A DNA stretch of 64,000 bases from Belnapia arida (lineage in GTDB: Bacteria; Pseudomonadota; Alphaproteobacteria; Acetobacterales; Acetobacteraceae), in the NCBI RefSeq assembly GCF_016773205.1, contig NZ_JAETWB010000001.1, positions 744,001 through 808,000 on the forward strand. Reading direction: 5' to 3'. The notes under the pieces were generated by a model that made no database searches, had not been told where the DNA came from, and worked only from the letters and a program-made list of their open reading frames with translations. A program made the translations under genes and the position numbers. Below, one piece after another: positions 28,883 to 39,444 of this stretch; position 1 is the stretch's first letter, and every line of letters starts with the position of its first letter.

Positions 28883-29823
28883 TGTTGCGCCATGCATTGC
28901 GGCGGGTGGCGTTGGTGGTGCCGGTGCTGCTCGGGGTGCTGCTGATCGGCTTCCTGCTGATGCAGGTGGTGCCGACCGATGCGGCGACGGTGCGGGCGGG
29001 GCCGACGGCGAGCCCCGAGGTGGTGGAGGCGATCCGGCGCGACCTTGGGCTCGACAAGCCGCTCTATGTGCAGTTCGGCCTCTATCTGTGGCGGCTGGCG
29101 CAGGGGGATCTCGGCGTCTCCATCATCAACAACGTCCCCGTGACGCAGGAGCTGGGGGCGACGATCGGGCCGACGCTGGAGCTGATGGTGGCGAGCCTCA
29201 TCTGGGCGATCCCCATCGGCATCCTGCTCGGCACCGTCGCGGCCTATTGGCGGGGCGGGGTTCTCGACAAGGCGGTGCTGGCCTTCAGCGTGGCCGGCGG
29301 GTCGGTGCCGGTCTTCTTCCTCGGGCTGCTGCTGATCTGGTTCGTCGGCTTCCAGTGGCAGCTGCTGCCCTTCACCGGTCGGGGCGGGCCGCTCTGGAGC
29401 GTCGAGGGGTTGCAGGCGATCATCCTGCCGGCGCTGACCCTGGGCGGCGTCTTCATCGGCCCCGTCGCGCGGATGACGCGGACGGCGGTGCTCGACGTGC
29501 TCTCCGCCGACCATGTAAGGACGGCGCGGGCGAAGGGGCTGACGGAGGGGCGAGTCGTCACCGCGCATGCGTTGCGGAACGCGCTGATCCCCGTCGTCAC
29601 GCTGATCGGCTTACAGATCGGCTTCCTGCTCGGCGGCGCGGTGGTGACGGAGACGGTGTTCTCCTGGCCCGGCGTCGGGCGGCTGGCGGTGGGAGCGATC
29701 CTCTCCTCCGACCTGCCGATGGCGCAGGGGACGATCATCGTGCTCTCGGCAGGGTTCATCCTGATCAATCTTTTCGTCGATCTGCTCTATGCGGCGCTCG
29801 ATCCGCGCATGAGGGCGGCATGA
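28882..29823 (+). CDS. ABC transporter permease, DppB type
   Basis: 313 residues with about six membrane helices. The N-terminal MLRHALRRVALVVPVLLGVLLIGFLLMQVVP and the EAA-like loop TARAKGLTEGRVVTAHALRNALIPVVT mark the first permease of peptide/opine/nickel importers. It overlaps the preceding stop by 1 base and the next start by 4 bases. Confidence 0.95.
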   Translation: MLRHALRRVALVVPVLLGVLLIGFLLMQVVPTDAATVRAGPTASPEVVEAIRRDLGLDKPLYVQFGLYLWRLAQGDLGVSIINNVPVTQELGATIGPTLELMVASLIWAIPIGILLGTVAAYWRGGVLDKAVLAFSVAGGSVPVFFLGLLLIWFVGFQWQLLPFTGRGGPLWSVEGLQAIILPALTLGGVFIGPVARMTRTAVLDVLSADHVRTARAKGLTEGRVVTAHALRNALIPVVTLIGLQIGFLLGGAVVTETVFSWPGVGRLAVGAILSSDLPMAQGTIIVLSAGFILINLFVDLLYAALDPRMRAA

Positions 29824-30677
29824 ACGCCATCGCACCGCCGAAGCGGGCGGGGCTGCTGATGCGGCTGCTGCGCGACCCGGCGGCGGCGGTGGCGCTCGGC
29901 TTCGTCGTGCTGATGGTGCTGGCGGCGCTGCTCGCGCCCTGGATCGCGCCGACCGATCCCTTCGACAACGACCTCTCGCTCTCGATGAAGCCGCCGGGGA
30001 CGCCCGGCCTGCCTCTGGGTGCGGATGCGCAGGGGCGGGACCTCGTGACGCGGATGCTGTTCGGGCTGCGGGCCTCGCTGCTGATGGGCTTCGTCGCCAC
30101 GGCGGCAGGTGGTGTCGTCGGCGTGCTGCTCGGCTTCCTCGCCGCCTTCTACCAGCGCTGGCTGGATGGTCCGATCATGCGGCTGATGGACATGATGCTG
30201 TCCTTCCCGGCCATTCTCGTCGGCCTCGCCATCGCGGCGATCTTCGGGCCGGGGATTTCCAGCGTGATCCTCGCGCTCGCCATCGCCACCGTGCCGCTGA
30301 TGGCGCGGATCGCCCGCGGCAGCGCGCTGGTGACCATGCGGCTCGACTATATCGAGGCGGCGCGGGCCATCGGCATGACGGATGCGCGGCTGATCTGGCG
30401 GCACCTGGCGCCCAATTGCCTCTCGGCGATCTTCGTCTTCACAACGCTGCGCTTCGGGCAGGTGATCCTGCTCGGCTCGGCGCTGTCCTTCCTCGGGCTC
30501 GGGGCGCAGCCGCCGATGGCGGAGCTGGGCGCGATGGCGAGCGAGGGACGCAACTTCCTGTTCTTCGCGCCGCATGTCGCGGTGATCCCCTGCATCGGCA
30601 TCTTCGCCATCGTGCTCGCCTTCAACCTGCTCGGGGATACGCTGCGCGATGCGCTCGACCCGCGGCTTCGCTTTTGA
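29820..30677 (+). CDS. ABC transporter permease, DppC type
   Basis: 285 residues and six predicted helices, with the N-terminal OppC segment (RDPAAAVALGFVVLMVLAALLAPWIAPTDP), LGADAQGRDLVTRMLFGLRASLLMG, and the EAA loop YIEAARAIGMTDARLIWRHLAPN. It starts inside the DppB-type gene (ATGA overlap). It pairs with that gene to form the membrane pore. Confidence 0.95.
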   Translation: MNAIAPPKRAGLLMRLLRDPAAAVALGFVVLMVLAALLAPWIAPTDPFDNDLSLSMKPPGTPGLPLGADAQGRDLVTRMLFGLRASLLMGFVATAAGGVVGVLLGFLAAFYQRWLDGPIMRLMDMMLSFPAILVGLAIAAIFGPGISSVILALAIATVPLMARIARGSALVTMRLDYIEAARAIGMTDARLIWRHLAPNCLSAIFVFTTLRFGQVILLGSALSFLGLGAQPPMAELGAMASEGRNFLFFAPHVAVIPCIGIFAIVLAFNLLGDTLRDALDPRLRF

Positions 30678-30687
30678 GGAGAGGTCC

Positions 30688-32271
30688 ATGAAGCAGCTTC
30701 TTGCCGCCGCGCTGCTGGCCGTCTCGGCCGGCACCGCGCTCGCCCAGCCGGCGCCGCGCAACACGCTGGTCGTGCTGCGCGAGATCGATGCAGACAACTA
30801 CGATCCGCCGCGCTCGACGGCGCGCGCCGCGGGCGAGAGCCTCTACATGATGAGCGACACGCTGGTCTCGCTCGACTGGGACATGAAGACGGTGAAGCCG
30901 GGGCTCGCCGAGCGGTGGGAGGTCTCGCCGGATGGCAGGACCTACACCTTCCACCTCCGGCGCGACGTGACCTTCTGCGACGGCAAGCCCTTCACCGCGC
31001 GGGACGTGGTCTACACCATCAACCGCTGGCTCGACCCGGCGACGCGGAGCCCGGTGCGCTGGCGGGCGGGGCCGGTGAAGGAGGTGCGGGCGGTCGACGA
31101 CCACACCGTCGAGTACGAGCTGAACGAGCCCTATGGCGAGCTGCTCTATCAGTTGAGCCTGTTCTTCGCCTCCATCGTCGACCAGGCGACGGTGGAGAAG
31201 CTCGGCGCGAATTTCGGCGTGCAGGGCTTCAACGGCACGGGGCCCTATTGCTGGACGAGCTGGACGCCGCGGCAGGAGCTGGTGCTGACGCGCCATCCGA
31301 ACTACCGCTGGGGGCCGCCGATCTACCGCAACCCCTCGCCGCAGGTGGAGCGGGTGATCTGGCGCGTGGTGCCGGAGAGCCAGACGCGGCTCGCCGCCCT
31401 GCAGACGGGGCAGGCGGATGCGACGCAGTACATCCCGCCCATCGCCATCAACCAGCTTCGGCAGATGACCACCATGGTCAGGATGTCGACGCAGGAGAAC
31501 TATTTCTGGGACTACTTCGTCGGCTTCAAGGTGGACAAGCCGGTGATGAACGACCCGGCGGTGCGGCGGGCGATCAACCAGGCGGTCAACCGCGCGGCGA
31601 TCGTCCAGGCGGTGTGGTTCGGCTCGGCGGTGCCGGCGGACAGCTACCTCAACCCGAACACGGCGGGCTATGACGCCGAGGCCGCGGCGCTGGTGCCGCG
31701 CTACGACCCGGAGGCGGCGAAGCGGACGCTGGACGAGGCCGGCTGGCGGATGGGGCCGGACAATGTGCGGGTGAAGGACGGGCAGCGCGCGAGCTTCCTT
31801 ACCTATGTCATCAACACCCAGCAGGGCCGGCAGGTGCTGGAGGCGATGCAGGCCGACCTGCGGCGCGTCGGCATCGAGATGAAGATCCAGCTTTGGGATG
31901 CGACGGTGGGCTGGGGCAGGCTGGCGACGCAGGAATTCGACGCCTTCATGATGTCCTACCCCTATGTGACGGCGACGGACGGCTTCTCGCTCTATTTCGA
32001 CAGCCGCAACCGGCCCACGCCGAACCGGATGAACTGGTCCGACCCGGCGACCGACCGGGCGCTGGAGCAGGCCAAGGTGGCGCTCGACCCGGCGGCGCGC
32101 ATGGCGGCGATCGCCGAGGCGCAGCGGCTGGTCGCGGCTGCGAACGTATGGCTCCCGGTGGCGCGGGAGCAGCTCTGGGTCGCATCCTCGATGCGGGCGG
32201 AGGGCATCAGGGCGCATGGCATCTATGGGGTCGCGCTCTACAAGGGCCTCGATATCCGGCTGACCAGGTAG
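30688..32271 (+). CDS. ABC transporter substrate-binding protein, family 5 (second receptor)
   Basis: 527 residues with signal peptide MKQLLAAALLAVSAGTALAQ. The SBP_bac_5 pattern includes LVVLREIDADNYDPPRSTARAAGES, WEVSPDGRTYTFHLRRDVTFCDGKPFTARDVVYTINRW and a C-terminal NRMNWSDPATDRALEQAK. gaggagagg lies just before ATG 30688, 10 bases after the permease stop. It is diverged from the 25.6 kb receptor, so the two probably differ in specificity. Confidence 0.95.
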   Translation: MKQLLAAALLAVSAGTALAQPAPRNTLVVLREIDADNYDPPRSTARAAGESLYMMSDTLVSLDWDMKTVKPGLAERWEVSPDGRTYTFHLRRDVTFCDGKPFTARDVVYTINRWLDPATRSPVRWRAGPVKEVRAVDDHTVEYELNEPYGELLYQLSLFFASIVDQATVEKLGANFGVQGFNGTGPYCWTSWTPRQELVLTRHPNYRWGPPIYRNPSPQVERVIWRVVPESQTRLAALQTGQADATQYIPPIAINQLRQMTTMVRMSTQENYFWDYFVGFKVDKPVMNDPAVRRAINQAVNRAAIVQAVWFGSAVPADSYLNPNTAGYDAEAAALVPRYDPEAAKRTLDEAGWRMGPDNVRVKDGQRASFLTYVINTQQGRQVLEAMQADLRRVGIEMKIQLWDATVGWGRLATQEFDAFMMSYPYVTATDGFSLYFDSRNRPTPNRMNWSDPATDRALEQAKVALDPAARMAAIAEAQRLVAAANVWLPVAREQLWVASSMRAEGIRAHGIYGVALYKGLDIRLTR

Positions 32272-32283
32272 GGGAGAGAAACC

Positions 32284-33717
32284 ATGTCCGTCACGCTCAT
32301 CCGCAATGCGGATATCGTCCTGGCCTGGGACGAGGCCCGCAAGCAGCATGTCTACATGCCGAATGGTGACGTCGCCTATGAGGACGGCAAGCTGCTCTTC
32401 GTCGGCCGCGACTATGCTGGGCCGGTGCATGAGACCATCAGCGGCTCCGGCATGATGGTGATGCCGGGGCTCGTCAACATCCACTCGCACCCATCCTCCG
32501 AGCCGATGAACAAGGGCTTCACCGACGAGGTGGGGACGCCGGGGCTCTACAATTCCTCGCTCTACGAGTACCTGCCGATCTTCCGGCCCGATCCGGGAGC
32601 GGTGCATAGCTGCGTGAAGGTGGCGCTGTCGGAGCTGCTGCTCTCGGGCGTCACCACGGTTGCCGATCTGTCGATGGCGCATCCAGGCTGGCTCGACCTG
32701 CTGGCGGAGAGCGGCATGCGGGTCTGCATCGCGCCGATGTTCCGCTCGGCGCGGTGGTTCACCAAGAACGGGCATGTGGTGGAGTACGAGTGGGACGCCG
32801 CCGCCGGCGAGAAGGCGATGGCGGAGGCCTTCACCTTGGTCGAGCGCGCCGAGCAGCACGAGAGCGGGCGGCTCTTCGGCATGGCGGTGCCGGCGCAGAT
32901 CGACACCTGCACGCCGGAGCTGCTGCGCGACAGCCATGACGAGGCGAGGCGGCGCGGCATCTCCTGGCAGATCCATGCGGCGCAGTCGGTCTCGGAGTTC
33001 CATGAGATCACGCGGCGGCATGGCTTCACGCCGATCGGCTGGCTACATGAGCAGGGATTGCTGGATGAGCGGGCGATCATCGGGCATGGAATCTTCCTCG
33101 ACGATCATCCGTCGACGCCCTGGCATACGCGGCGGGACCTCGAGATTCTCGCCGAGACGGGGACGACCGTCGCGCATTGCCCGACGGTGTTCGCGCGGCG
33201 GGGGATCACGCTGAAGCATCTCGGGCGGTACAAGCGCTCGGGCGTCAACATGGGGCTCGGGACAGATACCTATCCGCACAACATGCTCGATGAGATGCGG
33301 CTCGCGGCCTATCTGGCGCGGACGCAGGCGACGGACCCGCGGAGCATCTCGACGACCGAGCTGTTCGAGGCGGCGACCGTCGGCGGGGCGAAGGCGCTGG
33401 GGCGCGAGGATATCGGGCGCCTGGCGGCGGGGTGCCGGGCGGATTTCGTGCTGGTGGACGTCACCCATCCGCAGATGCGGCCGGCGCGTGACCCGGTGCG
33501 GAGCCTGATCTATGCGGCGGGCGACCGGGCGCTGCGCGCGGTCTATGTCGACGGGCGGCAGGTGGTGCGCGACGGCGAGGTGCTGACGATGGACTATCCG
33601 GCCGCCGCCGCCGAGCTGCACGAGGCGCAGAAGCGCTGCGAGGCGGAGGTGCCGGAGCGCGACTGGGCGCACAGGCCGGTGGAGAAGATCTCGCCGCCGA
33701 GCTTCCTCTGGACGTGA
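32284..33717 (+). CDS. Amidohydrolase (TrzA/AtzA-like, metal-dependent)
   Basis: 477 residues, cytoplasmic. Metal ligands: GLVNIHSHP near 62-70 (HxH), [10 protein letters not shown] near 235, [10 protein letters not shown] near 263, [11 protein letters not shown] near 291 and [11 protein letters not shown] near 324 (Asp). This order matches cytosine-deaminase/chlorohydrolase-type amidohydrolases acting on ring amines, ureas or guanidines. A GTGA overlap joins it to the next ATPase gene. Its embedding in the importer operon implies the imported solute is its substrate. Confidence 0.9.
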   Translation: MSVTLIRNADIVLAWDEARKQHVYMPNGDVAYEDGKLLFVGRDYAGPVHETISGSGMMVMPGLVNIHSHPSSEPMNKGFTDEVGTPGLYNSSLYEYLPIFRPDPGAVHSCVKVALSELLLSGVTTVADLSMAHPGWLDLLAESGMRVCIAPMFRSARWFTKNGHVVEYEWDAAAGEKAMAEAFTLVERAEQHESGRLFGMAVPAQIDTCTPELLRDSHDEARRRGISWQIHAAQSVSEFHEITRRHGFTPIGWLHEQGLLDERAIIGHGIFLDDHPSTPWHTRRDLEILAETGTTVAHCPTVFARRGITLKHLGRYKRSGVNMGLGTDTYPHNMLDEMRLAAYLARTQATDPRSISTTELFEAATVGGAKALGREDIGRLAAGCRADFVLVDVTHPQMRPARDPVRSLIYAAGDRALRAVYVDGRQVVRDGEVLTMDYPAAAAELHEAQKRCEAEVPERDWAHRPVEKISPPSFLWT

Positions 33718-34682
33718 GCGGAGAGCCGCTGCTGCGCATCGAGGGGCTGCGGACGCGCTTCGGCACTTTCGCGGCCGTCGATGGCGTCGATCTGGAGGTG
33801 CCGCGCGGACGGACGCTCGGCATCGTCGGCGAGAGCGGTTGCGGCAAGTCGGTGCTGTCCCTCTCGGTGATGGGACTTGTGCCGCGGCCGGGGCGCGTCG
33901 CCGAGGGGCGGGTGGTGCTGGAGGGGCGCGATCTGTTGACGCTCCCGCCCGGGGAGATGCGGCGGGTGCGGGGCGGGCAGGTGGCGATGATCTTCCAGGA
34001 GCCGATGACCTCGCTCAACCCGGTGCACAGCATCGGCGCGCAGATCGTGGAGGCGATGCGGGCGCATGAGCCGGGGGCGCGGGACCTGCGGGGGCGGGCC
34101 ATCGAGGCGCTCAGGCGCGTGCGGATTCCGTCGCCGGAGCGACGCTTCGAGGAATATCCGCACCAGCTCTCGGGCGGGATGCGGCAGCGGGTGATGATCG
34201 CCATGGCGCTGGCCTGCAACCCGCGGGTGCTGATCGCCGACGAGCCGACGACGGCGCTCGACGTGACGGTGCAGGCGCAGATCCTCGACCTGCTGCGGGC
34301 GCTGCAGGCGGAGACGGGGATGTCCATCATCCTCATCACCCATGATCTCGGCGTGGTGGCGGAGATGGCCGATGAGGTGGCGGTGATGTATGCCGGGCGC
34401 GTGGTGGAGCGGGCGCCGGTGGCGGCGGTGTTCGAGGATCCGCAGCACCCCTACACGATCGGGCTGCTCGGCTCCGTGCCACGGCTGGATGAGGACAGGG
34501 CAAGGCTGCTTGCCATCGAGGGCAGCGTGCCGCCGCCCTTCGCCCTGCCGCCGGGCTGCCGCTTCGCGCCGCGCTGCCCCTTTGCCGTGGCGGCCTGCCG
34601 GGAGGAGGTGCCGGCGTTGCGCGGCATCGGTGCGGGGCATGGGGTCGCCTGCATCCGCGCGCCGGTGGAGCTGGCGGCATGA
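33714..34682 (+). CDS. ABC transporter ATPase, DppD type
   Basis: 322 residues. Walker [10 protein letters not shown] near 41, Q-loop [10 protein letters not shown] near 99, signature LSGGMRQRV near 153, Walker [13 protein letters not shown] near 172, and H-loop ITHD. The C-terminal oligopeptide-ABC motif has [20 protein letters not shown], whose cysteines form a Fe-S or zinc site in this subfamily. The start is GTG 33714 within the amidohydrolase stop. Confidence 0.96.
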   Translation: MSGEPLLRIEGLRTRFGTFAAVDGVDLEVPRGRTLGIVGESGCGKSVLSLSVMGLVPRPGRVAEGRVVLEGRDLLTLPPGEMRRVRGGQVAMIFQEPMTSLNPVHSIGAQIVEAMRAHEPGARDLRGRAIEALRRVRIPSPERRFEEYPHQLSGGMRQRVMIAMALACNPRVLIADEPTTALDVTVQAQILDLLRALQAETGMSIILITHDLGVVAEMADEVAVMYAGRVVERAPVAAVFEDPQHPYTIGLLGSVPRLDEDRARLLAIEGSVPPPFALPPGCRFAPRCPFAVAACREEVPALRGIGAGHGVACIRAPVELAA

Positions 34683-35725
34683 CGGTGCCGCTGCTGGAAC
34701 TGGAGGGCATCGCGCGGCACTGGCCGGTCAAGGGCGGCGTGGTGCGGGCGGTGGACGGCGTGTCCTTCAGCCTGCGGCGCGGCGAGACCCTGGCGTTGGT
34801 GGGGGAGAGCGGGTGCGGCAAGTCCACGACCGCGCGGCTGGCGCTGCGGCTGATCGAGCCGAGCGCCGGGCGGGCGCGGATCGACGGAGTCGACATCAAC
34901 GGGCTGTCGGGCGGGGCGCTGCGGCGGATGCGGCGGCGGGCGCAGATCATCTTCCAGGACCCTTTCGCCAGCCTCAATCCGCGGCTCTCGGTGGGGGATG
35001 CGATCGAGGAGCCGCTGATCGTCCATGGCGTCGGCGACAAGGCGGCGCGGGCGGCGCGCGTGCGGGAACTGCTTGGGCTGGTCGGCCTCGCCGAATGGCA
35101 GGCAGGGCGGTTTCCGCATGAGTTCAGCGGCGGGCAGCGGCAGCGCATCGGCATCGCGCGAGCGCTGGCGGTGCAGCCGGAGCTGATCATCTGCGACGAG
35201 CCGGTCTCGGCACTCGACGTGTCGATTCAGGCGCAGGTGGTGAACCTGCTGAAGGATCTGCAGGCGCGGTTCGGCCTCGCCTATCTCTTCATCGCGCATG
35301 ACCTGGCGGTGGTGAAGCACATGGCGGACCGGGTGGCCGTCATGTATCTCGGCCGCATCGTGGAGGTGGCGGAGACGCGACGGCTCTTCGCCGACCCGCG
35401 GCATCCCTATACGCGGGCGTTGCTGGCGGCCATCCCCCGCCCCGACCCGCGGCGGAGGGGGATGGTGACGCCGCTGGGCGGCGATGTGCCGAGCCCACTC
35501 AACCCGCCGCCGGGCTGCCGCTTCCATACGCGTTGCCCGCTGGCGCAGGCGGTCTGCCGGGAGGTGGAGCCGCCGGCGGTGGAGGTGGCGCCAGGGCATC
35601 ACAGCGCCTGCCACTTCGCGGCCGAGCTGCCGCCGGTGGAGCAGGTGGCGGAGGGCGGGTTGTCGCCGGTTGCGGCGCGGCGCCTCGCCCTCTTTGGTCA
35701 GTCGGCGCCGAGCACCTTGACGTAG
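34679..35725 (+). CDS. ABC transporter ATPase, DppF type
   Basis: 348 residues, the second ATPase of the importer. Walker [10 protein letters not shown] near 42, [16 protein letters not shown], signature FSGGQRQRI and Walker [41 protein letters not shown] is the C-terminal cysteine cluster. It starts by ATGA overlap. Its last 28 bases overlap the 3' end of the convergent phaC gene. Confidence 0.96.
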   Translation: MTVPLLELEGIARHWPVKGGVVRAVDGVSFSLRRGETLALVGESGCGKSTTARLALRLIEPSAGRARIDGVDINGLSGGALRRMRRRAQIIFQDPFASLNPRLSVGDAIEEPLIVHGVGDKAARAARVRELLGLVGLAEWQAGRFPHEFSGGQRQRIGIARALAVQPELIICDEPVSALDVSIQAQVVNLLKDLQARFGLAYLFIAHDLAVVKHMADRVAVMYLGRIVEVAETRRLFADPRHPYTRALLAAIPRPDPRRRGMVTPLGGDVPSPLNPPPGCRFHTRCPLAQAVCREVEPPAVEVAPGHHSACHFAAELPPVEQVAEGGLSPVAARRLALFGQSAPSTLT

Positions 35726-37512
35726 CTGCCGGGCGCATCCTCGAGTGCCGGCAGGGCGCCGTTGCCGGGGATGCGCGCGGGCACCTGCTCCTTGGCGCCC
35801 TTGTCCTGCGCGGTGATCCAGCGGTGCCAGTCCGGCCACCAGGAGCCGGCGAGCTCGGTCGCGGTCTCGAACCATTGCTCCGGGTCGGGCGGCAGGCTTT
35901 CATTCACCCAGTGGCTGTACTTGCCGCTGCCGGGCGGGTTGACGATGCCGGCGATATGGCCCGAGGCAGCGAGGACGAAGCGGATCGGGCCGGTGTAGAG
36001 CTGGGTCGCGCGGTAGGTGGATTTCCACGGCGCGATGTGGTCCTCGCGCGTCGAGATCATGTAGCTCGGCGTCCTGATCTTGCGGAGGTCGATCTTGACG
36101 CCCAGCAGCTCGATGCCGCCGGGCTTCGCCAGGTCGTTCGCCTGGTACATGCGGCGGAGGTAGAAGCTGTGCATCTTCGCCGGCATGCGGGTGGAATCGT
36201 CGTTCCAGTAGAGCAGGTCGAAGGGGAAGGGCTCCTGACCGAGCAGGTAGTTGTTGACGACGAAGGACCAGATGAGGTCGTTGGCGCGGAGCATGTTGAA
36301 GGTCGTCGCCATCTCGCGGCCTTCGAGATAACCGCGCTGCTGCATCTTCTCCTCGAGGCCGCGGAGCTGTTCCTCGTCGATGAAGACGGAGAGTTCGCCG
36401 GCTTCCTCGAAGTCGGTCATGGTGACGAAATAGGTGGCGGTCTTGACCCGCGTGTCGCGCTTGGCCGCCATGTGGGCGAGCGTCGTCGCCAGCAACGTGC
36501 CGCCGAGGCAGTAGCCGATGGCGTTGACCTGGCGCTCGCCGGTGGCCTGCTCGATGGCGTCGAGCGCGGCGTAGACACCATCGCGCATGTAGTCGTCGAA
36601 GCCCTTCTCGGCGAGCTGCTCGTCCGGGTTCACCCAGGAGACGACGAAGACGGTGTGGCCCTGGTCCGTCGCCCATTTGACGAAGGAGTTCTTCGGCCGC
36701 AGGTCGAGGATGTAGAATTTGTTGATCCAGGGCGGGAAGATGACGAGGGGGCGCCGCAGCACCGTCTCGGTCGTCGGGGCGTACTGGATGAGCTGCATCA
36801 GGTCGTTCTGGTAGACGACCTTGCCGGGCGTGACGGCGATGTTCTCGCCGACGCGGAACTTGCTGTCATCCGTCATGCGGATGCGGAGTTTGCCCTTGCC
36901 GCGTTCGAGGTCGGCCAGCAGGTGGGAAAGGCCCTTCAACAGGTTCTCGCCGCCGGTCTCGGCGGTCTTGCGCAGTACCTCCGGGTTGGTGAGGAGGAAA
37001 TTCGACGGGCTCATCGCATCGACGAATTGCCGCGTGTAGAAGTCGACCTTCTGCGCGGCTTTCTGGTCGAGCCCCTCGACGCTGCCGACGACCGTCTGGA
37101 AGTAGCGGGCGCTGAGGAGGTAGCTCTGCTTGATGAAGTCGAAGACCTCGTTCTCGCGCCAGGCCTCGTCCTTGAAGCGGCGGTCCTTCGGGTCCTCGGC
37201 GATGACGGGGGCGGCGGCCTCGCCCAGCATGCGGCGGGCGGTGTTCTGCCAGAGGGTCAGGTAGTCCTGCCAGAAGCCGAGCTGGGCCTGGACGAGGCTG
37301 GCCGGGTTGGCCATCAGCCGCGTGGTCATCTCGAGGAAGGCGCCGCCGATGTTCAGCGGGTCCGGCACGGGGCCGCCGCCATCCTGCTGGCGCTTGAGGA
37401 AGTCGGCGACGATCCGCTGGCCGCGCTCGGCGACCTCGGACATGGTACGGGTGACCAGCGCCGGGTCCGGCATCCGGAACTGGTTGGTTTCGGTGATTTT
37501 TTCGTCGGCCAT
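35698..37512 (-). CDS. phaC: Class I poly(3-hydroxyalkanoate) synthase
   Basis: 604 residues, which polymerises 3-hydroxyacyl-CoA into PHA granules. An N-terminal PhaC domain includes [19 protein letters not shown] and [16 protein letters not shown]. The nucleophile Cys is in the lipase-box-like [10 protein letters not shown] near 331, and the catalytic His is in [14 protein letters not shown]. Single-gene length and sequence fit class I. No phaA, phaB or phasin gene is adjacent. It is convergent with, and overlaps, the DppF-type ATPase by 28 bases. Confidence 0.96.
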   Translation of the reverse strand: MADEKITETNQFRMPDPALVTRTMSEVAERGQRIVADFLKRQQDGGGPVPDPLNIGGAFLEMTTRLMANPASLVQAQLGFWQDYLTLWQNTARRMLGEAAAPVIAEDPKDRRFKDEAWRENEVFDFIKQSYLLSARYFQTVVGSVEGLDQKAAQKVDFYTRQFVDAMSPSNFLLTNPEVLRKTAETGGENLLKGLSHLLADLERGKGKLRIRMTDDSKFRVGENIAVTPGKVVYQNDLMQLIQYAPTTETVLRRPLVIFPPWINKFYILDLRPKNSFVKWATDQGHTVFVVSWVNPDEQLAEKGFDDYMRDGVYAALDAIEQATGERQVNAIGYCLGGTLLATTLAHMAAKRDTRVKTATYFVTMTDFEEAGELSVFIDEEQLRGLEEKMQQRGYLEGREMATTFNMLRANDLIWSFVVNNYLLGQEPFPFDLLYWNDDSTRMPAKMHSFYLRRMYQANDLAKPGGIELLGVKIDLRKIRTPSYMISTREDHIAPWKSTYRATQLYTGPIRFVLAASGHIAGIVNPPGSGKYSHWVNESLPPDPEQWFETATELAGSWWPDWHRWITAQDKGAKEQVPARIPGNGALPALEDAPGSYVKVLGAD

Positions 37513-37618
37513 GGCGCATCCTAGCCCTTGGGGCTATGCCATCCAACCCCGCTGCTGGCGCAGGGTTGCTTCCCTGTCAACCGGTTCCGGGCTAGTGCTT
37601 CCGCTGGATGGAGGCCGG

Positions 37619-38131
37619 ATGATGCGGAGCGTGCGGGCGGGGGTGCTGCTGGTCCTGATGCTCGGCGGATGCTCCGTGCCGAAGGACGTCAACCCGGTCG
37701 AGATCTATCGCAGGATCTCGGGCGAGGCGGATGCCGGGCGGCCGCCGCCGCCGGGGATGGACAGGCCGCGCCCGAACCTCGCCAGCGTGCCGCCGCGGCC
37801 GGAGCGGCCGCCGCCCGAGGTGCGGGATGCCGTCTCCGCCGCGCTGGCCGTCGACCGGGAGCGGTCGCGCGACGTGTTGGCGCCGCGGGGCGAGCCGGCG
37901 CGGTTCCGCGCTGCCTCGCAAGGCGATCCGGCGATTCCGGCCGCGCCGCCGCCGAGGGCCTCGCTGGCCGGGGCGCCCTCCGTGCCCTGGAGCGAGGGGG
38001 CGCCGCGCCGTGGCCGGGCCGCGCCCGCGGTGCTGGACGAGCCGGCGGCGCCGCCCGCCATGCCGGACCTGGCCCCGGCGCCGCCGCCGCCCGACCTGCT
38101 TGGCGCGCCACCTCCGCCGCCGCGGCTTTGA
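37619..38131 (+). CDS. Proline-rich lipoprotein, function unknown
   Basis: 170 residues. The signal peptide MMRSVRAGVLLVLMLGGC carries a lipobox (LGGC, Cys at 18). The rest is disordered, rich in Pro, Ala and Arg, with poly-Pro runs towards the C-terminus (PAPPPPDLL, APPPPPRL). Start ATG 37619 has ggagg close upstream. It lies 95 bases before the aminotransferase gene on the same strand. No enzymatic domain; a structural or cell-wall-spanning anchor is possible. Confidence 0.7.
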   Translation: MMRSVRAGVLLVLMLGGCSVPKDVNPVEIYRRISGEADAGRPPPPGMDRPRPNLASVPPRPERPPPEVRDAVSAALAVDRERSRDVLAPRGEPARFRAASQGDPAIPAAPPPRASLAGAPSVPWSEGAPRRGRAAPAVLDEPAAPPAMPDLAPAPPPPDLLGAPPPPPRL

Positions 38132-38226
38132 TCCTCGCCGGGAGCCTCGCGGGCGCCGGCGCAAACGGCTATAGGGGCAGACCGGGCGGCTGCAAGGCCC
38201 GGCCAACCCCGATCGGACCCAAGTCG

Positions 38227-39444
38227 ATGACCGAGGAATTCCACCGAATCCGCCGCCTGCCGCCCTATGTCTTCGCGGAAGTGAATGCCGCCAAGGCCCG
38301 GGCCCGAGCAGCCGCGGAGGACATCGTGGACCTCGGCATGGGCAATCCGGACAGCCCGACGCCGCCGCATATAGTCGCCAAGCTGGTCGAGGCGGTGCAG
38401 GACCCGCGAACGCATCGCTATTCCATGTCGAAGGGCATCCCCGGGCTGCGGAAGGCCCTGGCGGGCTACTACAAGCGCCGCTTCGGCGTCATCCTCGACC
38501 CGGAGCGGGAGGTGGTGGCGACGCTCGGCAGCAAGGAGGGGCTGGCCAACCTGGCGCAGGCCATCTCCTCGCCGGGCGATACGATCCTGGTGCCGAACCC
38601 CTCCTATCCGATCCACCAATTCGGCTTCATCATCGCCGGCGCTTCCGTCCGCAGCCTGCCCTGCACGCCGGATGACGAGATGCTGGCGGCGATCGACCGC
38701 GCGGTGCGGCACTCGGTGCCGAAGCCGACTGCCGTGATCGTCAACTTCCCGTCCAATCCGACGGCGCATCTGGCGAGCATCGAGTTCTACCGCGACCTCG
38801 TGGCGCTGTGCCGGCGGCACGAGCTCTTCATCCTCTCCGACCTCGCCTATGCCGAGCTCTATTTCGGCGAGACGCCGCCTTCCGTGCTCGAGGTGCCGGG
38901 GGCGAAGGAGGTGACGGTGGAGTTCACCTCGCTCTCCAAGACCTACAACATGCCCGGCTGGCGCATGGGCTTCGCCGCCGGCAACGAGCGGCTGATCGAG
39001 GCGCTGACGCGGGTGAAGTCCTACTTGGATTACGGGGCCTTCGCGCCGATCCAGATCGCGGCGACGGCGGCGCTGAACGGGCCGCAGGATACCGTCGCCG
39101 AGATGCGGCGGCTCTACCGCGAGCGGCGTGACCTGCTGGTGAAGGGGCTGCGCCAGGCGGGGTGGGAGACGCCCTCGCCGGAGGGCTCGATGTTCCTTTG
39201 GGCGCCGATCCCGGAGAAATTCCGCCACCTCGGTAGCGTCGAGTTCAGCAAGCTGCTGCTGGCGCGAGCCAAGGTTGCGGTCGCGCCGGGCCTCGGCTTC
39301 GGCGAGCATGGCGACGGGCATGTGCGCATCGCCCTGGTCGAGAACAACCAGCGCATCCGCCAGGCGCTGCGGGGCATCCGCAGCTTCCTCCAGGGTGACA
39401 ATCTCGGGCCGGTGGCGGCGGAGAAGGAGCAGGTCTCGGCATGA
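38227..39444 (+). CDS. Aspartate/alanine aminotransferase class I/II (AlaC or LL-DAP aminotransferase-like)
   Basis: 405 residues, fold type I PLP enzyme. EEFHRIRRLPPYVFAEVN opens the AlaC/DapL-like group. The PLP lysine is in SLSKTYNMPGWRMGF near 240, with DLAYAELYF and NFPSNPTAH upstream and VRIALVENNQRIRQA near the end. It probably makes alanine, glutamate-linked amino acids or a lysine precursor. It overlaps hom by ATGA and so supplies the aspartate pathway context. Confidence 0.93.
   Translation: MTEEFHRIRRLPPYVFAEVNAAKARARAAAEDIVDLGMGNPDSPTPPHIVAKLVEAVQDPRTHRYSMSKGIPGLRKALAGYYKRRFGVILDPEREVVATLGSKEGLANLAQAISSPGDTILVPNPSYPIHQFGFIIAGASVRSLPCTPDDEMLAAIDRAVRHSVPKPTAVIVNFPSNPTAHLASIEFYRDLVALCRRHELFILSDLAYAELYFGETPPSVLEVPGAKEVTVEFTSLSKTYNMPGWRMGFAAGNERLIEALTRVKSYLDYGAFAPIQIAATAALNGPQDTVAEMRRLYRERRDLLVKGLRQAGWETPSPEGSMFLWAPIPEKFRHLGSVEFSKLLLARAKVAVAPGLGFGEHGDGHVRIALVENNQRIRQALRGIRSFLQGDNLGPVAAEKEQVSA

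Noticed and set aside
30622-33021. 799-codon minus-strand frame over the second receptor and amidohydrolase
   Set aside because: Shadow; the plus-strand genes have clear motifs and coupled spacing.
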